Source: Rotaria socialis | Taxonomy: Eukaryota; Rotifera; Eurotatoria; Philodinida; Philodinidae | Direction: 5' to 3' | DNA length: 64,000 bases | Assembly: GCA_905331475.1 (NCBI GenBank) | Contig: CAJNYU010003357.1 | Span: 62,001-126,000, forward strand | Shown here: piece by piece, positions 40,379 through 51,512 of the stretch | How the letters are laid out: every line of letters starts with the position of its first letter | Position numbering within the stretch: the stretch's first letter is position 1 | Translations under genes and position numbers: made by a program | Notes under the pieces: model-generated | Databases searched by the model: none | Told to the model about the DNA's origin: nothing | What the model saw: only the letters and a program-made list of their open reading frames with translations

Positions 40379-41617
40379 CCTCAGTCGATACTAATAGAAA
40401 TCTTAGAAGAGTTTGTCTCAGATGATTGAAATATCGTTGAATTTCTCAAACTTGAACATTATTAAATCACTCTTTTGATGAAAACTATGCATTTCATCTT
40501 TGCCTTTGTATTCTCAATAGTTCTTCGTTTATGTTCTACTAGATGATAAGATGGAGCAATTTAATTTCTCTTTAAAATTCTTGGCAGCAATTATAAGATT
40601 TTCATTGATCCAGATTTTGTTGTTTTCCATCAGTAGTGTCAACAGAAAAAGTCTAATTTCTATCAAATGAAATATGTCTGAAACCATCGATTCTTTCAAC
40701 ACACTTAGTTCTTAGTTAAAGATAAGTAAATACTTCAGATTATCTAATGCAATTCTTTAACATGTATAGTTGACTGCAAATGATATCACCCGGACATCCG
40801 ATATAATCTAACTACAGAAGAAATATTAGTTTTATCTCTCTCTCAAGATTAGTATCATTCATCTTCTTTTGACAAATGAATAATGTGCACCACCTTGTTT
40901 TTTCTTAGCAAATATTTATTAAAATTCCGCATGACTGCCGCTTTCTGTGTAAGAAATTCTTAACTGCAGATTTAGAAGGCCCGCCTAATAGAAACCAAAA
41001 AAGAATTGATTTTTATTGAGCAGCAATAAAGATTTTCAATATTTTTTGCTTTTAATAAAACGAAAGAGTTTTCACAAGTTCAAGGTGAATTTCTCATAGA
41101 AAAAACTTTTTTCGTTCACAATACAATCTAATATAGAAAGGTGACAATGAAATGAGAAAGAACATACTGACGTTTTACCTTTTCGTTTTCTTTTTTTTTT
41201 TATGTATACACGGAGGTAATAACAACTTCTGTCAACGATAATAAATGCATTTTGATCATGCGTAGCCTATGGTTGGTCGAAAAAAAAGCGAAATAAGGTA
41301 ATTATATCTATACATATATATATATATGCAGGTACATACAAAGAAAAGAACATCTATATATATATATGTATATGTGCTGTCGAATGCTATAAATCAAAAT
41401 TGGCGAGTTAGAAACACCCTCATCGTCAATCACCATTGAAGAAACAAAAAATCTTTCTCCTTTTTTTTGTATTGAGACAGCTTCAGGGTTTTGTATAAAA
41501 AATTTGTTTGATACTTGATTTGTTAACGCATATGAATGATATGACAGCTTCTTTGCTTCTTTTTATCTGTTATTTTATTGGCTATTATCGATATTGTTTT
41601 TTTCGCGAATGAGAAAG

Positions 41618-41625
<8 letters not shown>

Positions 41626-41658
<33 letters not shown>
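41626..41658. promoter_or_regulatory. (GA)n tract near the Hox start, possible GAGA-type promoter element
   Basis: A nearly perfect GAGAG run lies about 155 bp before the Hox ATG. In insects such tracts bind GAGA factor at Hox promoters. Whether rotifers have an equivalent factor is unknown, so the tract may be only a microsatellite. Confidence 0.4.
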
Positions 41659-41811
41659 ATAGAACAAGAAAAGAAATAACTCATCCATAATATTATACTT
41701 TTGCCGTTTTAGTATAAAGCAACCAGAAAGAGAAAGAAACCGGACTCATTACTTATTCGATTGATCAATAAAATTTCTATTATTACATTCCAAAGAATAA
41801 ATACATATATT

Positions 41812-43437
41812 ATGGTAAAAACTGAACATCACTATCCATTACCATGGGAAGCATCTCATCAACAACAAGTCGACTATTATTTGGATGCACCCACTAATAC
41901 TTATGCAAATGTTAATTCAATCATTCATAATAAACATCAAATATCTTCAATAGATACATCACAAATTGGATCATCATTAGCATCGGGAAAAAGTTCATCA
42001 TTACCACTAACTGATTTTAATTCAACAAGTTCATCCAATTCTAAAGAAATATATCCATGGATGAATGAAAAAAAACATGGAAATAATAAAAATACACATA
42101 ATTCAAGAAATCCTACTATTAATTCGAATTCTGCAACTTCATCGTCTTCTGGTATGTATAAAAAGGATTAGGAGAATTCAAGTTACGTCAGAGGATATAA
42201 TGATTATTAATTCAATTGAATTTTTCGATGTTAAATAATGAGAATAAATTTTTTAATTGAGTGTAAATATTGCGAATACCAAGTGTTAAATAATCCAAAA
42301 CTTCAAGGATGAATGATTTTGCTTTTTAAATTAACGCTACGTCGTTCGTATAGGATAGGTGAGAATAATTCGTGGACCGAGCGAAAAATAAAAGCGTAGA
42401 AGTGTGCGCTCTATTCGACACATATTTAGCAAGAAAAAACAAAAAGAAACAAGGATAAATTAATTTATTCCTCGAATATTGTAATCGTATGTTTCTACTG
42501 ATGCATGCTTTTCATCTTTATGTCTACTGACAGACGTATGTATGAATTCGCATGACAATGATAAATGAGTATATCATTATTCATCGAATATCGTGCTGTC
42601 GTCTTCTTAGAGAATATAAAACATTGAAGCTTATCATCGGCTTGTTGTTTCTATTGATAGACTATGATGGAATTTGTTTTCATAGATAAATGCAATTCGA
42701 CATCATCGAAACGAGCTCGAACAGCGTATACAAGTGCTCAATTGGTTGAACTTGAAAAAGAATTTCTCTATAGTAAATATTTGAATCGTGCGCGACGCAT
42801 TGAACTGGCTGGAACGCTTTGTTTAACTGAACGACAGGTAAAGATAAAAGACAAAAGAAAAGAATTTTCTAATATTTTCCTAACTTTTTTTCTCTTCTTG
42901 CTTTCAATTTTGTAGATCAAGGTAAGAAATTCAGATCAATAATAACTAAATTTTAAATATCGTTTTTTCTTTCTCGATTGGCTTTAGATATGGTTTCAAA
43001 ATCGTCGAATGAAAGATAAAAAAGATGGCAAAAGTCGCACATCATACATAAATGGATGCAATGCTAATCTAAATACTTCACCATTGGCTAGTTCAACCAC
43101 TGAAAAAGATGATTTATCTCTTCTTTCATATCACCATCATCATAATAATTATTATCAACCACCACCACCACCCGCATCTATGCCGGTAGCATTTCCTACA
43201 ACGTCATCATTTCAAAATCAACTTAATAATTATTCATCATCTCCAACATCAGACATATATGACATGGCAGCCAACTATACTCTAAAACAATCAAATTATT
43301 TTACTAATGGAAATAATTTCAAAACAAATTATCATAGTTCACGTCCACCGGTATCATATGGTAATTATTATTTTAATGTAGAAAATTCAACAATTCATCA
43401 TCAACAAACCGGTGCAATATTACCACCATTTGCTTAG
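41812..43437 (+). CDS. Hox3: Hox gene, Hox3-like homeodomain transcription factor
   Basis: Nuclear DNA-binding protein for body-axis patterning. Exons: 41812-42151, 42686-42837, a 6-nt exon at 42916-42921, and 42988-43437; 948 nt, 315 aa. The first ATG in frame gives [12 protein letters not shown]. The PBX-binding hexapeptide is EIYPWM, followed by a 40-odd residue linker. The homeodomain starts [20 protein letters not shown], a Hox3 signature. Its third helix [15 protein letters not shown] has W48, F49, N51 and R53. The IK pair comes only from the tiny exon; without it the domain is two residues short. Oddities are Asp at position 56, where Trp, Tyr or His is usual, and Ala at 29. The tail is rich in Ser, Asn, Pro and Tyr, with His runs. 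No other Hox gene lies in the window. A class other than 3 is possible but less likely. Confidence 0.9.
42838..42987 (+). other. Two introns flanking a 6-nt microexon in the homeodomain
   Basis: The sequence shows CGACAG, intron GTAAAG...TTGTAG (42838-42915), ATCAAG (42916-42921), intron GTAAGA...CTTTAG (42922-42987), then ATATGG. The two introns fall at homeodomain positions 44/45 and 46/47. An alternative is that GTAAAG itself is exonic (Val-Lys) and one non-canonical AT-AG intron follows; that also gives a 60-residue domain. Confidence 0.75.
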
Positions 43438-43881
43438 AACGATTCTGTCGCTAGTCTTATATTAAATTGTTGTTGTTGTTTACTTTTTGTAATATACATA
43501 TTGACTATGTGAGAAAGTTCATGTACAGAAAAGTACATAATATATAAATTGAGAAATATCTATTGATTGTTGTAGAGATGTTCATTGATGCGATGATATT
43601 TTTATAAATATGACTTGTATATGATGGATGTAATTCTATTGAATCTATGCGACTTGACATGGACATTTTTTACAATATTCTTTTAAACAATAGTTGCTAT
43701 TTCTTGATGGATTGTTCTAGATTTATTTTTAAATACAAAAAAACCAACGATAATAGTGTTGACCTATGCAGTGCCATCTGTATTATGATGAGTAGTAATT
43801 GTTTTTCCATAGAAAAATATTTGCACACACAATAACAATTTATTACTTTTCCAAATTTCTTTAAACCTATTATACTAGGCT

Positions 43882-44923
43882 AGAAAATATTATAGGACCC
43901 CGTTGCAGATGCTGACAAAAACATTTCTTTTATGTCCGTGATAAACGATATTGATTTGCTAATGATATCAGTACATGGGACCATCCACGCGCTACCTACT
44001 CCCGCCATCTCTCCCTTTTATTTCTTGCTATTGGAATAAATAGCTTGAAGAATCTGAAAAATGACTGTAGCACAATTGTAGAGCCACCTTGTGCAAAAGC
44101 GGTTTTATCTACTTGTACAGTGTACTAAACCTTCACTTTTAGTATTTTGTTGTGATGCTTACTACTAAATTGAGTACAATTTTAACTTATAAAGAGCAGA
44201 TCAAACTGTACTCAAAGTCTACAAAAACCGGTACGAAGGAAAGCTTCTCGGAAAAATTAGTTCAATACACGAAATATTGACTGATCACCACAACCAGTTA
44301 AATATGGGGAGTTTAAGAAAATTTGTTACCGATTCTTTAGCAAACGTTCTGGATGGGTCTCGCTAAACTTTCCAAAAAGGTACGATGCCACTAACATCAA
44401 GGGCGTATGAAATTTCTACTTTGTATTTGCTTGTGTTATTTTGATGGAATTACGTTCATTGAGACCATTCTCAGTTCGCTGTGCCAATCAGTCAGCGTTT
44501 CGTGTATTGGACTAATTTTTCCGAGAAGCTATGCTTCGTACCGGTTTTTGTAGACTTTGAGTACAGTTTGATCTGCTCTTTATAAGTTAAAATTGTACTC
44601 AATTTAGTAGTGTTATCGAATCAAATCATTTCAACTATGGTTCTAATAGGAATAGATCAAAAAGAAGTAAGCATCACAACAAAATAGTAAAAGTAGATAA
44701 AACCGCTTTTGCACAAGGTGGCTCTATAATTCTGCTACAGTCATTTTTCCGATTTCTCAAGCTATTTATTCCAATAACAAGAAATGAAAGGGAGAGATGG
44801 CGGAAGTAGGTAGCGCGTGGACGGTCCCATGTACTGATATCATTAGCAAATCAATATCGTTTATCACGGACATGAAAGAAACGTTTTTGTCTGCATCTGC
44901 AAGGGGGTTCTATAATTTTGTCT
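43882..44923. mobile_element. 1-kb foldback transposable element
   Basis: The two halves are long imperfect inverted copies: about 43882-44290 against 44490-44923. The ends read AGAAAATATTATAGGACCCC on the left and, inverted, AGACAAAATTATAGAACCCC on the right. Shared inner blocks include TTGCAGATG, GCGCTACCTAC, AAACCGCTTTTGCAC and AACCGGTACGA or their inverses. The right arm has an extra 50-odd bases near 44614-44670 that the left lacks. There is no coding frame, so it is non-autonomous. I could not fix a clear target-site duplication. It lies 445 bp downstream of the Hox stop codon. Confidence 0.85.
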
Positions 44924-45684
44924 GACGTTGTATATACGCTACAATATGACTAATTAACGTAGCATACAAATAACTATATTTTATGTGACTGCTTAGATAT
45001 GGACTCATTGTCTTATGGTTTTGTCTATTGATATTTTGATGAATTTATTTATCATCGTATATTGGGCACTCCTATTGAAATTTCTGATTCTTTAGTTTTC
45101 TTTTTCAAGACCCATAGAGAGTTCTTGTCGTAGGAAAAAATAAAAATTTCACTCCATCATATTCCATGTTAATTTTAAATAATACACCTTCAAGACATGC
45201 TTCAGCAAGGTTCCATTTGTATCAAAGCGCCGAACTATATCATAGGTTTTTTGACTGACAATTCTTCAGTGCTAAACCATATAGAATTTTATCTTCACAT
45301 TCTTCTTACACAAATACTAAATGAATGAGTCCAACAGAAAGAAAACCCGCCAGTACTAGCAACTATTCATTTGGACGAAGACTGCGCATACGAGCAAATC
45401 TCTCTTTGACATGTATTGAATTGAATGTTGATGAAAAAAATAAACGAATGCCTTGTACGAATAGTTAGCGTAATTCTTCTCGTCGCTCCCTCCCCCTCCC
45501 AACAATGATATCGATAGCATCATGCCATGCAGTTCTAAAAGAGATACAACTACTCACTTCTTCATATATTTCTGATTGATTTAATGTTAAGTATATCATC
45601 ACACTGTTTCGTGTTTATTTCATATCAATATGTACAAAATTTTAGCATAAAATGACGGGAATATGAAATAGCAAAACGATCTGT
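44924..45684. other. Spacer between foldback element and orphan gene
   Basis: AT-rich, no gene seen. It should contain the 3' UTR of the minus-strand gene that ends at 45685. Confidence 0.5.
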
Positions 45685-46763
45685 CTAATCATGTTCTTTC
45701 TTCATTAAATGAATTTCGAGCGTATTTTTTGTGCGAATAATAAAATATTTTTTTCTAAATAAAATAGCATTTTTTAATTCACGTTCGTATTCAACAGCTA
45801 GTTTAATAGCAAGATTAGATATTTGAATAAAACGTGCTCCACACGAATTCACAATAAGCCAATCACCATTTGGTAATGGTGTTACTTCACCATCACCATG
45901 TGGAATAGGCAAGGGTGTTTGCCATATATGAGCAAGGTTGGTTGGATCACGGATTTCAAAACGCCATGTATTATTATTTGAATTCATTACCGTCATACCT
46001 ATTTGTTTTGTATTGGGATGAGTACGTATACACCAAATACCTTCATTATAAGCGCAGGTTTGTGGTGGCTCGTAACGATTAACAATTGTACATGACGATG
46101 GTCCTAAGATATATTCATCAATAACGGTGCTGCTGCCTAATTAATAAGAAATAAAAGTTTAAATAGCTAAATAAAATAAAAATTTTGCTGATTGGACTAG
46201 TGTTCTTTTCTAATCTCTAGTTAGCTATTTCTCTTAGAATATTCACATGAAATTTCAATAGAAATGCAAAACGATTTACAGTATCAACACTTCTTACCAA
46301 CAATGATATAAGAGACTTTTATTCAAATTTGTTTACCCGAATAGCTAATGAATAATTTTGTGTCAACACATGCACATCGCCAAAATAAAGCCTTATCATT
46401 GTATGGTTTAACATTCGAATATGCCTTTATTTTTAATTGTGAATCATCATGAGCTGTTCCTGCAGCACAGTCGGTCGTTTTTGAATCAAATGTAAACAGA
46501 GACTTTTTTGTTAAAAGAACGAATACTTTTAGTTCTGAACTCCAAACAATATCTCGAATTAATCCATCGTGCCATGGAATTTGTTTTGCTTCAAATTTTG
46601 GTGGTGTACGAATTTCTAATGTTGTTGCACCATTTTGAAGAATTACTAGACTATCATCTGAGCATAATGTGTTACCGGATTTCATGTGAGTTACATTATA
46701 TGGTATACCCAATTCCATTAACTTAAATCTATCATCTTTTTCTGATATTTCTTGGTTACTCAT
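45685..46763 (-). CDS. Unrecognised protein, possible beta-propeller
   Basis: Two exons, 46763-46337 and 46136-45685, joined in phase across a 200-bp intron; 879 nt, 292 aa. No known family is recognised. Repeated patterns with W and D in beta-strand-like stretches (DGLIRDIVWSSELKVFVLLT, FWRCACVDTKLFISYSG, EGIWCIRTHPNTKQIGMTVM, WRFEIRDPTNLAHIWQTPLP, NGDWLIVNSCGARFIQIS) recall degenerate WD-type propeller blades, each about 45-50 residues apart. There is no signal peptide or membrane span. It is probably an intracellular scaffold, and perhaps lineage-restricted, since nothing like it is known to me in model animals. The coding model itself is sound; the function is open. Confidence 0.8.
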
Positions 46764-48071
46764 TGTTGAAAACGAACACTTGAATCTGAAAGTAAAGTCT
46801 ATGTCAATAGCAAATATTTACTTTTTAAATATTTTTTATCGAATTGTTTGATATTGACATTGTTGGTACTGAAAATGATCATTGATATCAAATTGAAAAA
46901 AAGAAAAACATGAACGAGTATTTTCCCTATATCATTTAAAAGTTATAAGTACTCTTTACATTTTCAAACCAATGTCCGATACTGAAAAACATAGCATGAA
47001 TCTTTTTTTTCTTTGTAAAATAACGGAAATTTATTGAGATCTATTAGTAGAATAGTTTTTCCAAAAGATTAGCTTACAATATCTGTAATATACGATTCGA
47101 TCTATCGTCATCTCCAGTTTTCAAGAAGTGAAAAATCGAGTTATCTGTCTTGTTTCTCTCAAATGTTCTTCAACAAAATATTAACCTGTTGTTGTTGTTG
47201 TTGTGAAATGAATAGTTGTATTACAAATTTCTATTATGAATGCCTATTCGTTTCTGTTGCATATATAACAACTTTTTCAAAGTACTTTTTTTTACGAAGT
47301 TTAAGTATGCACCATTGCATGATTTCATTTATTCCGTCTTTTAGTCAAAATAATAGAACAATAGACGAGTGCTTGTCGATGAGTTCGAAATTTTTGTTTT
47401 ATTAGAAAGAACTCGCATGAACCATGGAAAAACATGCCATATTAATGCAATTTAGATACGAGGACAGCATGTATTACAATAAAAGTACGAAAAAGAAAAT
47501 TGAATTTAATTGCCATAAACTAAAGGTGCGAACCTTTCTTTTTTTCATTCGACTATACAAAAACGCATTCGAATATTGATGTGTCTTAGTGTAGAAACGA
47601 AAAAAAAAAGAAAGCTATTGAAGGTAATTGTAGGCGTCGTCGTCTTCGTCGTTGTCTTGACGGCTGTACATATGCATGTTTGACAAAAGAAGGACAAGGT
47701 GTGACTGAAAACTGAAAGGAAGACAAAAAAAAATTTGTTATACACCGCGACGGTAGATTTAAGATCAGCATAATATAATAATTTATTGTATCGATACGTT
47801 ATTATCGATCAGACGTTTTTTTTATTTCTTTTCTCAACATTTTGTTAACTTATTCTATGCATTATAAACAAAATCAATGACAATCGACCAAACGATTTCG
47901 TTTGTTCTGTTTCAAGCACGGATTTGACGGATTTTTTCTTTCGTTACTTATATTGCTTTCTTTACCTGATTCAGTCTCATTCAATCATCCGTGTGACGAA
48001 CAATAGTTTATTACACATACGCGTGCACATGTACGAATATAAATAAAAATCAAACGTAATCTACTACACTT
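46764..48071. other. Divergent intergenic region, no gene seen
   Basis: A 1.3-kb spacer between the orphan gene (-) and quaking (+), so it may hold both promoters. A short (GTT)n run occurs near 47189-47205. Nothing else is recognised. Confidence 0.55.
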
Positions 48072-50653
48072 ATGTCGTCGACATCTGGACAATTTTTAAC
48101 GATTCATCATAATGGCGAAGCCGACCAAATATCTAATTCATTGGATTTAGCTTCAGTCACATCGTACGTAATTTTAGCAATATAGAGGAGGGAAAAGTCC
48201 AACGATCGACTTCCTATTTGTAGATCATCGCCAAATATTGATACTGATTTCAATGTAACAGATAAATTAGAATATTTATCACAATTACTTAAAGATAAAA
48301 GACAACTTGCTGCCGTGCCCAGTATGTTTATTCATATCGATCGTTTACTTGATCAAGGTGAATATCAAAATATAGGCTTCTTCGCTCAGCATACTAATGT
48401 ATTTTTCTTTGAATATAAAAAAATCTTTTAGAAATAAACACCGTTCGATTGGATCTATTCAATGCAAATTCTCATCCTAAAATCTCATTGCCTGAACCTC
48501 AGGGAGAAAAGAAAATTTTTCAAGAGAAAATTTTTATTCCAGTCCACGAATTTCCTGAAGTAAGTGAAGATTTTTGATAAAAGAAAAAATTCGGCCGATC
48601 GTGTAATTGTTACTTTTTATTTGCAAATACAGTTACTTCCTGTTCAGTGTTCTTTGCTAATAAGTTTTTAGAGTATATTATTTCAATTTCTATTCGCTAG
48701 AGTTTGAACATTTTTCTACTCTAGAGTCACTAGTACGTCGATAAATATAAACAAACGGTAATCTCTAACAATTTGAGTCGAAACAACTTTTTTTTTCTTT
48801 TTCAATTGAAAAACAAATCGCTGCACATACATGTACGATCACATCCATTTTCTTTACTTATGATACACTTTTGCACATGACAAAAAAATACAAGCCAATC
48901 ACAAATCAATCAACTAATTCTACTTTCTTTTTTTATTATTTGGAATATTATCATAATAACAAAAAAAAAACATTCTTCTAGTCTCTAATTGATTATCATG
49001 AATATATGCATGATTATTCGCTAAGTTCATACAGTTTTCCCTTGTTTCAATGGGAGATTTTTGTTTAATCTATTATGTAATTTTATTTTTTCTTGATTTC
49101 AGTTTAATTTCGTTGGCCGTATTTTGGGTCCAAGAGGAATGACAGCAAAACAACTTGAAACGGATACAAGTTGTAAAATAATGGTCCGTGGTCGTGGCTC
49201 GATGAGAGATAAACAAAAGGTAAAATAAAATAGAAAATATTGTTTTACATAAACAAATATTCTGCGAAATAGGAAAATGAAAATCGTGGCAAACCGAATT
49301 GGGAACATCTAAATGAAGATCTTCATGTATTAATTCAATGTGAAGATTATGAAAATCGTGCACTAGCTAAATTAGAACAAGCTAAAGACGAAATCAGCAA
49401 ACTATTAAAACCAACTGTAAGTGAAGGTAGTTTGCTTTTCTAGTTCTCAACAAAATTTACTTCTCTTCAAGGCTGAAGGTGAAGATTATTTAAAAAAGAA
49501 GCAACTAACAGAATTAGCTATTATTAATGGAACCTATCGTGAACCAAATTTATTTTTAAAAAAATTTCCATTTCAAAATAATCAAATGCCCATCGGTGCT
49601 CCATTAATTCTCACGCCACGTATACAACAAAATTTTCTTACAACACACATGCAATCAAATGGAACACCAACATTTTTTACTACAACAGAAACACAGCCAA
49701 CGTTAACGACAATTCAACAAAATTCACTTTTACAAAATAATGATTCAAATTTCGTTCAATTATTTGCACCGTTACAAACATTAGACCAAATGGGAGGTCT
49801 ACTAAGTAATGGTACACATTTATTTGAATATACAAATCAAACTGGTGCGTGAATATTTTTCGTTTTGTTTCATTTGAATTCTTTTTTTTTTTGTATTTTG
49901 TTGCAGCATTTCCTTTTCTCACGACAACACAATCAACAGGTATCAAACATAATTCACTAAATTTTCTATTGAACAGCATCATGCACTTGCTGTTATTGCT
50001 ATCATACATTTTATTAAAAGCAAAAAAGAACTACTGATCTGTACTCCTTAACTCTATGTTAATATCTATAATCTCACTATCATAAGAAAAAACATGAAAA
50101 AACAACTTTGCTTTCTTGGTTTTTTTTTGTTTAATCACTTTCTAACGAAATCACACAACTAAATTATTCTGCATATTTAATTATAAATTAATGGGAAATA
50201 ACAGCAGGTGACATGCTTCTAGTGATAGACAGATAGTTTCGATACAGAACAGAAACCATTCTCTATTCTTCTAGGCTCGTTAATATCACTGATTCATCGA
50301 TGATGAAAACAAAGAAAGGCATGAACCAATAAAACGCTTAATTCCTATTGTCTCTTTTTTGAAAATCAAGGACATTTTATTTATTTATATGATTTCTTTT
50401 CTGTTTGTAAATGCTATAGAATTGACTGACAACCATAAAAATCATATCTCTAAACCGATGTTTATAATTATTGTTATTTAATATCTCACTGCTTTCTTTG
50501 CTTTTTGTTTCTCTTCTTTATCGTGCAGGTGTAGCTACTAGATCAACAACAAACAATCCTACAGGAAAAATCACACCAGCAGCAACAGGCCCTTCTGTCT
50601 CTGCCCGGTATCAACCTTACACAATTCATCCTCCTGGTTTTAATCGATCTTAA
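48072..50653 (+). CDS. QKI: Quaking/How-type STAR RNA-binding protein
   Basis: STAR-family protein that binds ACUAAY-type RNA and controls splicing, stability and translation. Eight exons: 48072-48163, 48224-48357, 48432-48559, 49103-49219, 49273-49416, 49472-49844, 49907-49939, 50529-50653; 1146 nt, 381 aa. The QUA1 dimer region is around [20 protein letters not shown], with LLDQEI after it. The maxi-KH domain has [20 protein letters not shown], then [32 protein letters not shown] and [19 protein letters not shown] (QUA2). A Gln/Thr-rich tail follows, ending in [17 protein letters not shown], somewhat like the Tyr-containing tail of QKI-5. If the donor at 49940 is skipped, the reading frame runs to a stop at 50037 and gives a different hydrophobic C-terminus, recalling the alternative tails of vertebrate QKI. 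Confidence 0.94.
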
Positions 50654-51149
50654 ACTTCTTCTATTTTCTTTTATAACTAAAAATAACGTATCAGTAAAAC
50701 AAAACACGGTTTGTTTTTTATAATCTAACCAAATAAAAACGAAATCGACCAATCATTTAATATTTAGTTTTCATGTTCATATTGATTTAACGAATGTACA
50801 AAAGGAAAATTCTCATTCTTAATATTCTGCTTGCTTGATTAATAACAAAATAAATTATTGTGGGCCTGTGATTTTTCTTTGTTGCTCATCAACAGTGTCA
50901 AAACGCTATTAGTAATGAAAAAAAACTTTTTTTTTCTATTGAAATTGATGACTCGCTTATGAATTTATAAATTCCTGTTTGTTTTTATTGTTTATGTTTG
51001 TATGAATATTGAATATTAAAAAAAAATAAAGATTTAAATCATGGTTTAAATGACCATGATAGAAACATAAAATTCGAATGGCTAGAAATGGATCGGAATT
51101 GCAAGGAATACCCGAATGAGTTTTTCCCCCCATTGATGGAATTTGTATC
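50654..51149. other. Quaking 3' region
   Basis: AT-rich sequence with several AATAAA hexamers (for example near 50730 and 50848), likely the quaking 3' UTR. No gene is seen. Confidence 0.5.
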
Positions 51150-51512
51150 TTGAATTTTGTGTTCAACGTCTTCGTCAATCGTCTATCATTATCAATTGAA
51201 GAATCTACTGATTCTAAAGCAGTAAAAAAAGAATTTTTACGTGCTTGTAAAAATCCAGATGTTAAAGTAAAAACCTCATCTTCAAATTGAAATATTTACA
51301 ATGGGTTAATCAAACAAAACCCATCAAAGAAGTTCGCGAATTATTTGACAAGTAAGTTCCGAATGAAAATTTTTGCTTTTTATTACTGATTTTTTTAAAA
51401 AAATATTTAGATTGTCTGTTCGAATACCAGCTTCTTTACCATTCTATATGGATTATGTTAAAATAGAACAATCATCATCCAATCCAGATAATAAACGTGT
51501 TAAAACACGTTG
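51150..51512 (+). pseudogene. Broken UTP6-like fragment
   Basis: UTP6 is a HAT-repeat protein of the U3 snoRNP (SSU processome). A frame at 51150-51290 encodes NRLSLSIEESTDSKAVKK and a following helix, then meets a stop. A shifted frame continues as LKYLQWVNQTKPIKEVRELF. A normal intron (GTAAGT...TTTAG, 51353-51410) then joins to LSVRIPASLPFYMDYVKIEQ. This matches the C-terminal HAT repeats of UTP6 (human LKQMYLDWAYRSGGYKKARAVF... in part). The piece lacks the N-terminal two thirds, has a frame break, and ends where a GC-richer repeat begins at about 51513. A relic of a partial duplication is likely; assembly error next to the gap is the alternative. Confidence 0.55.

Larger units (their letters stand above)
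37576..41811. other. 4.2 kb non-coding region upstream of the Hox gene
   Basis: No supported exons on either strand. Three GA-rich tracts lie at about 39616-39629, 40356-40378 and 41626-41658, the last about 155 bp before the Hox start codon. The long spacer would suit cis-regulatory DNA of a developmental gene, but no individual enhancer can be read from one sequence. Confidence 0.55.

Noticed and set aside
42838..42915. Read-through of the Hox exon into [14 protein letters not shown] sequence
   Set aside because: It would destroy the WFQNRR helix; canonical GT-AG sites on both sides of ATCAAG restore the full homeodomain. Direct reading of GTAAAG as exon is kept as an alternative in the findings.
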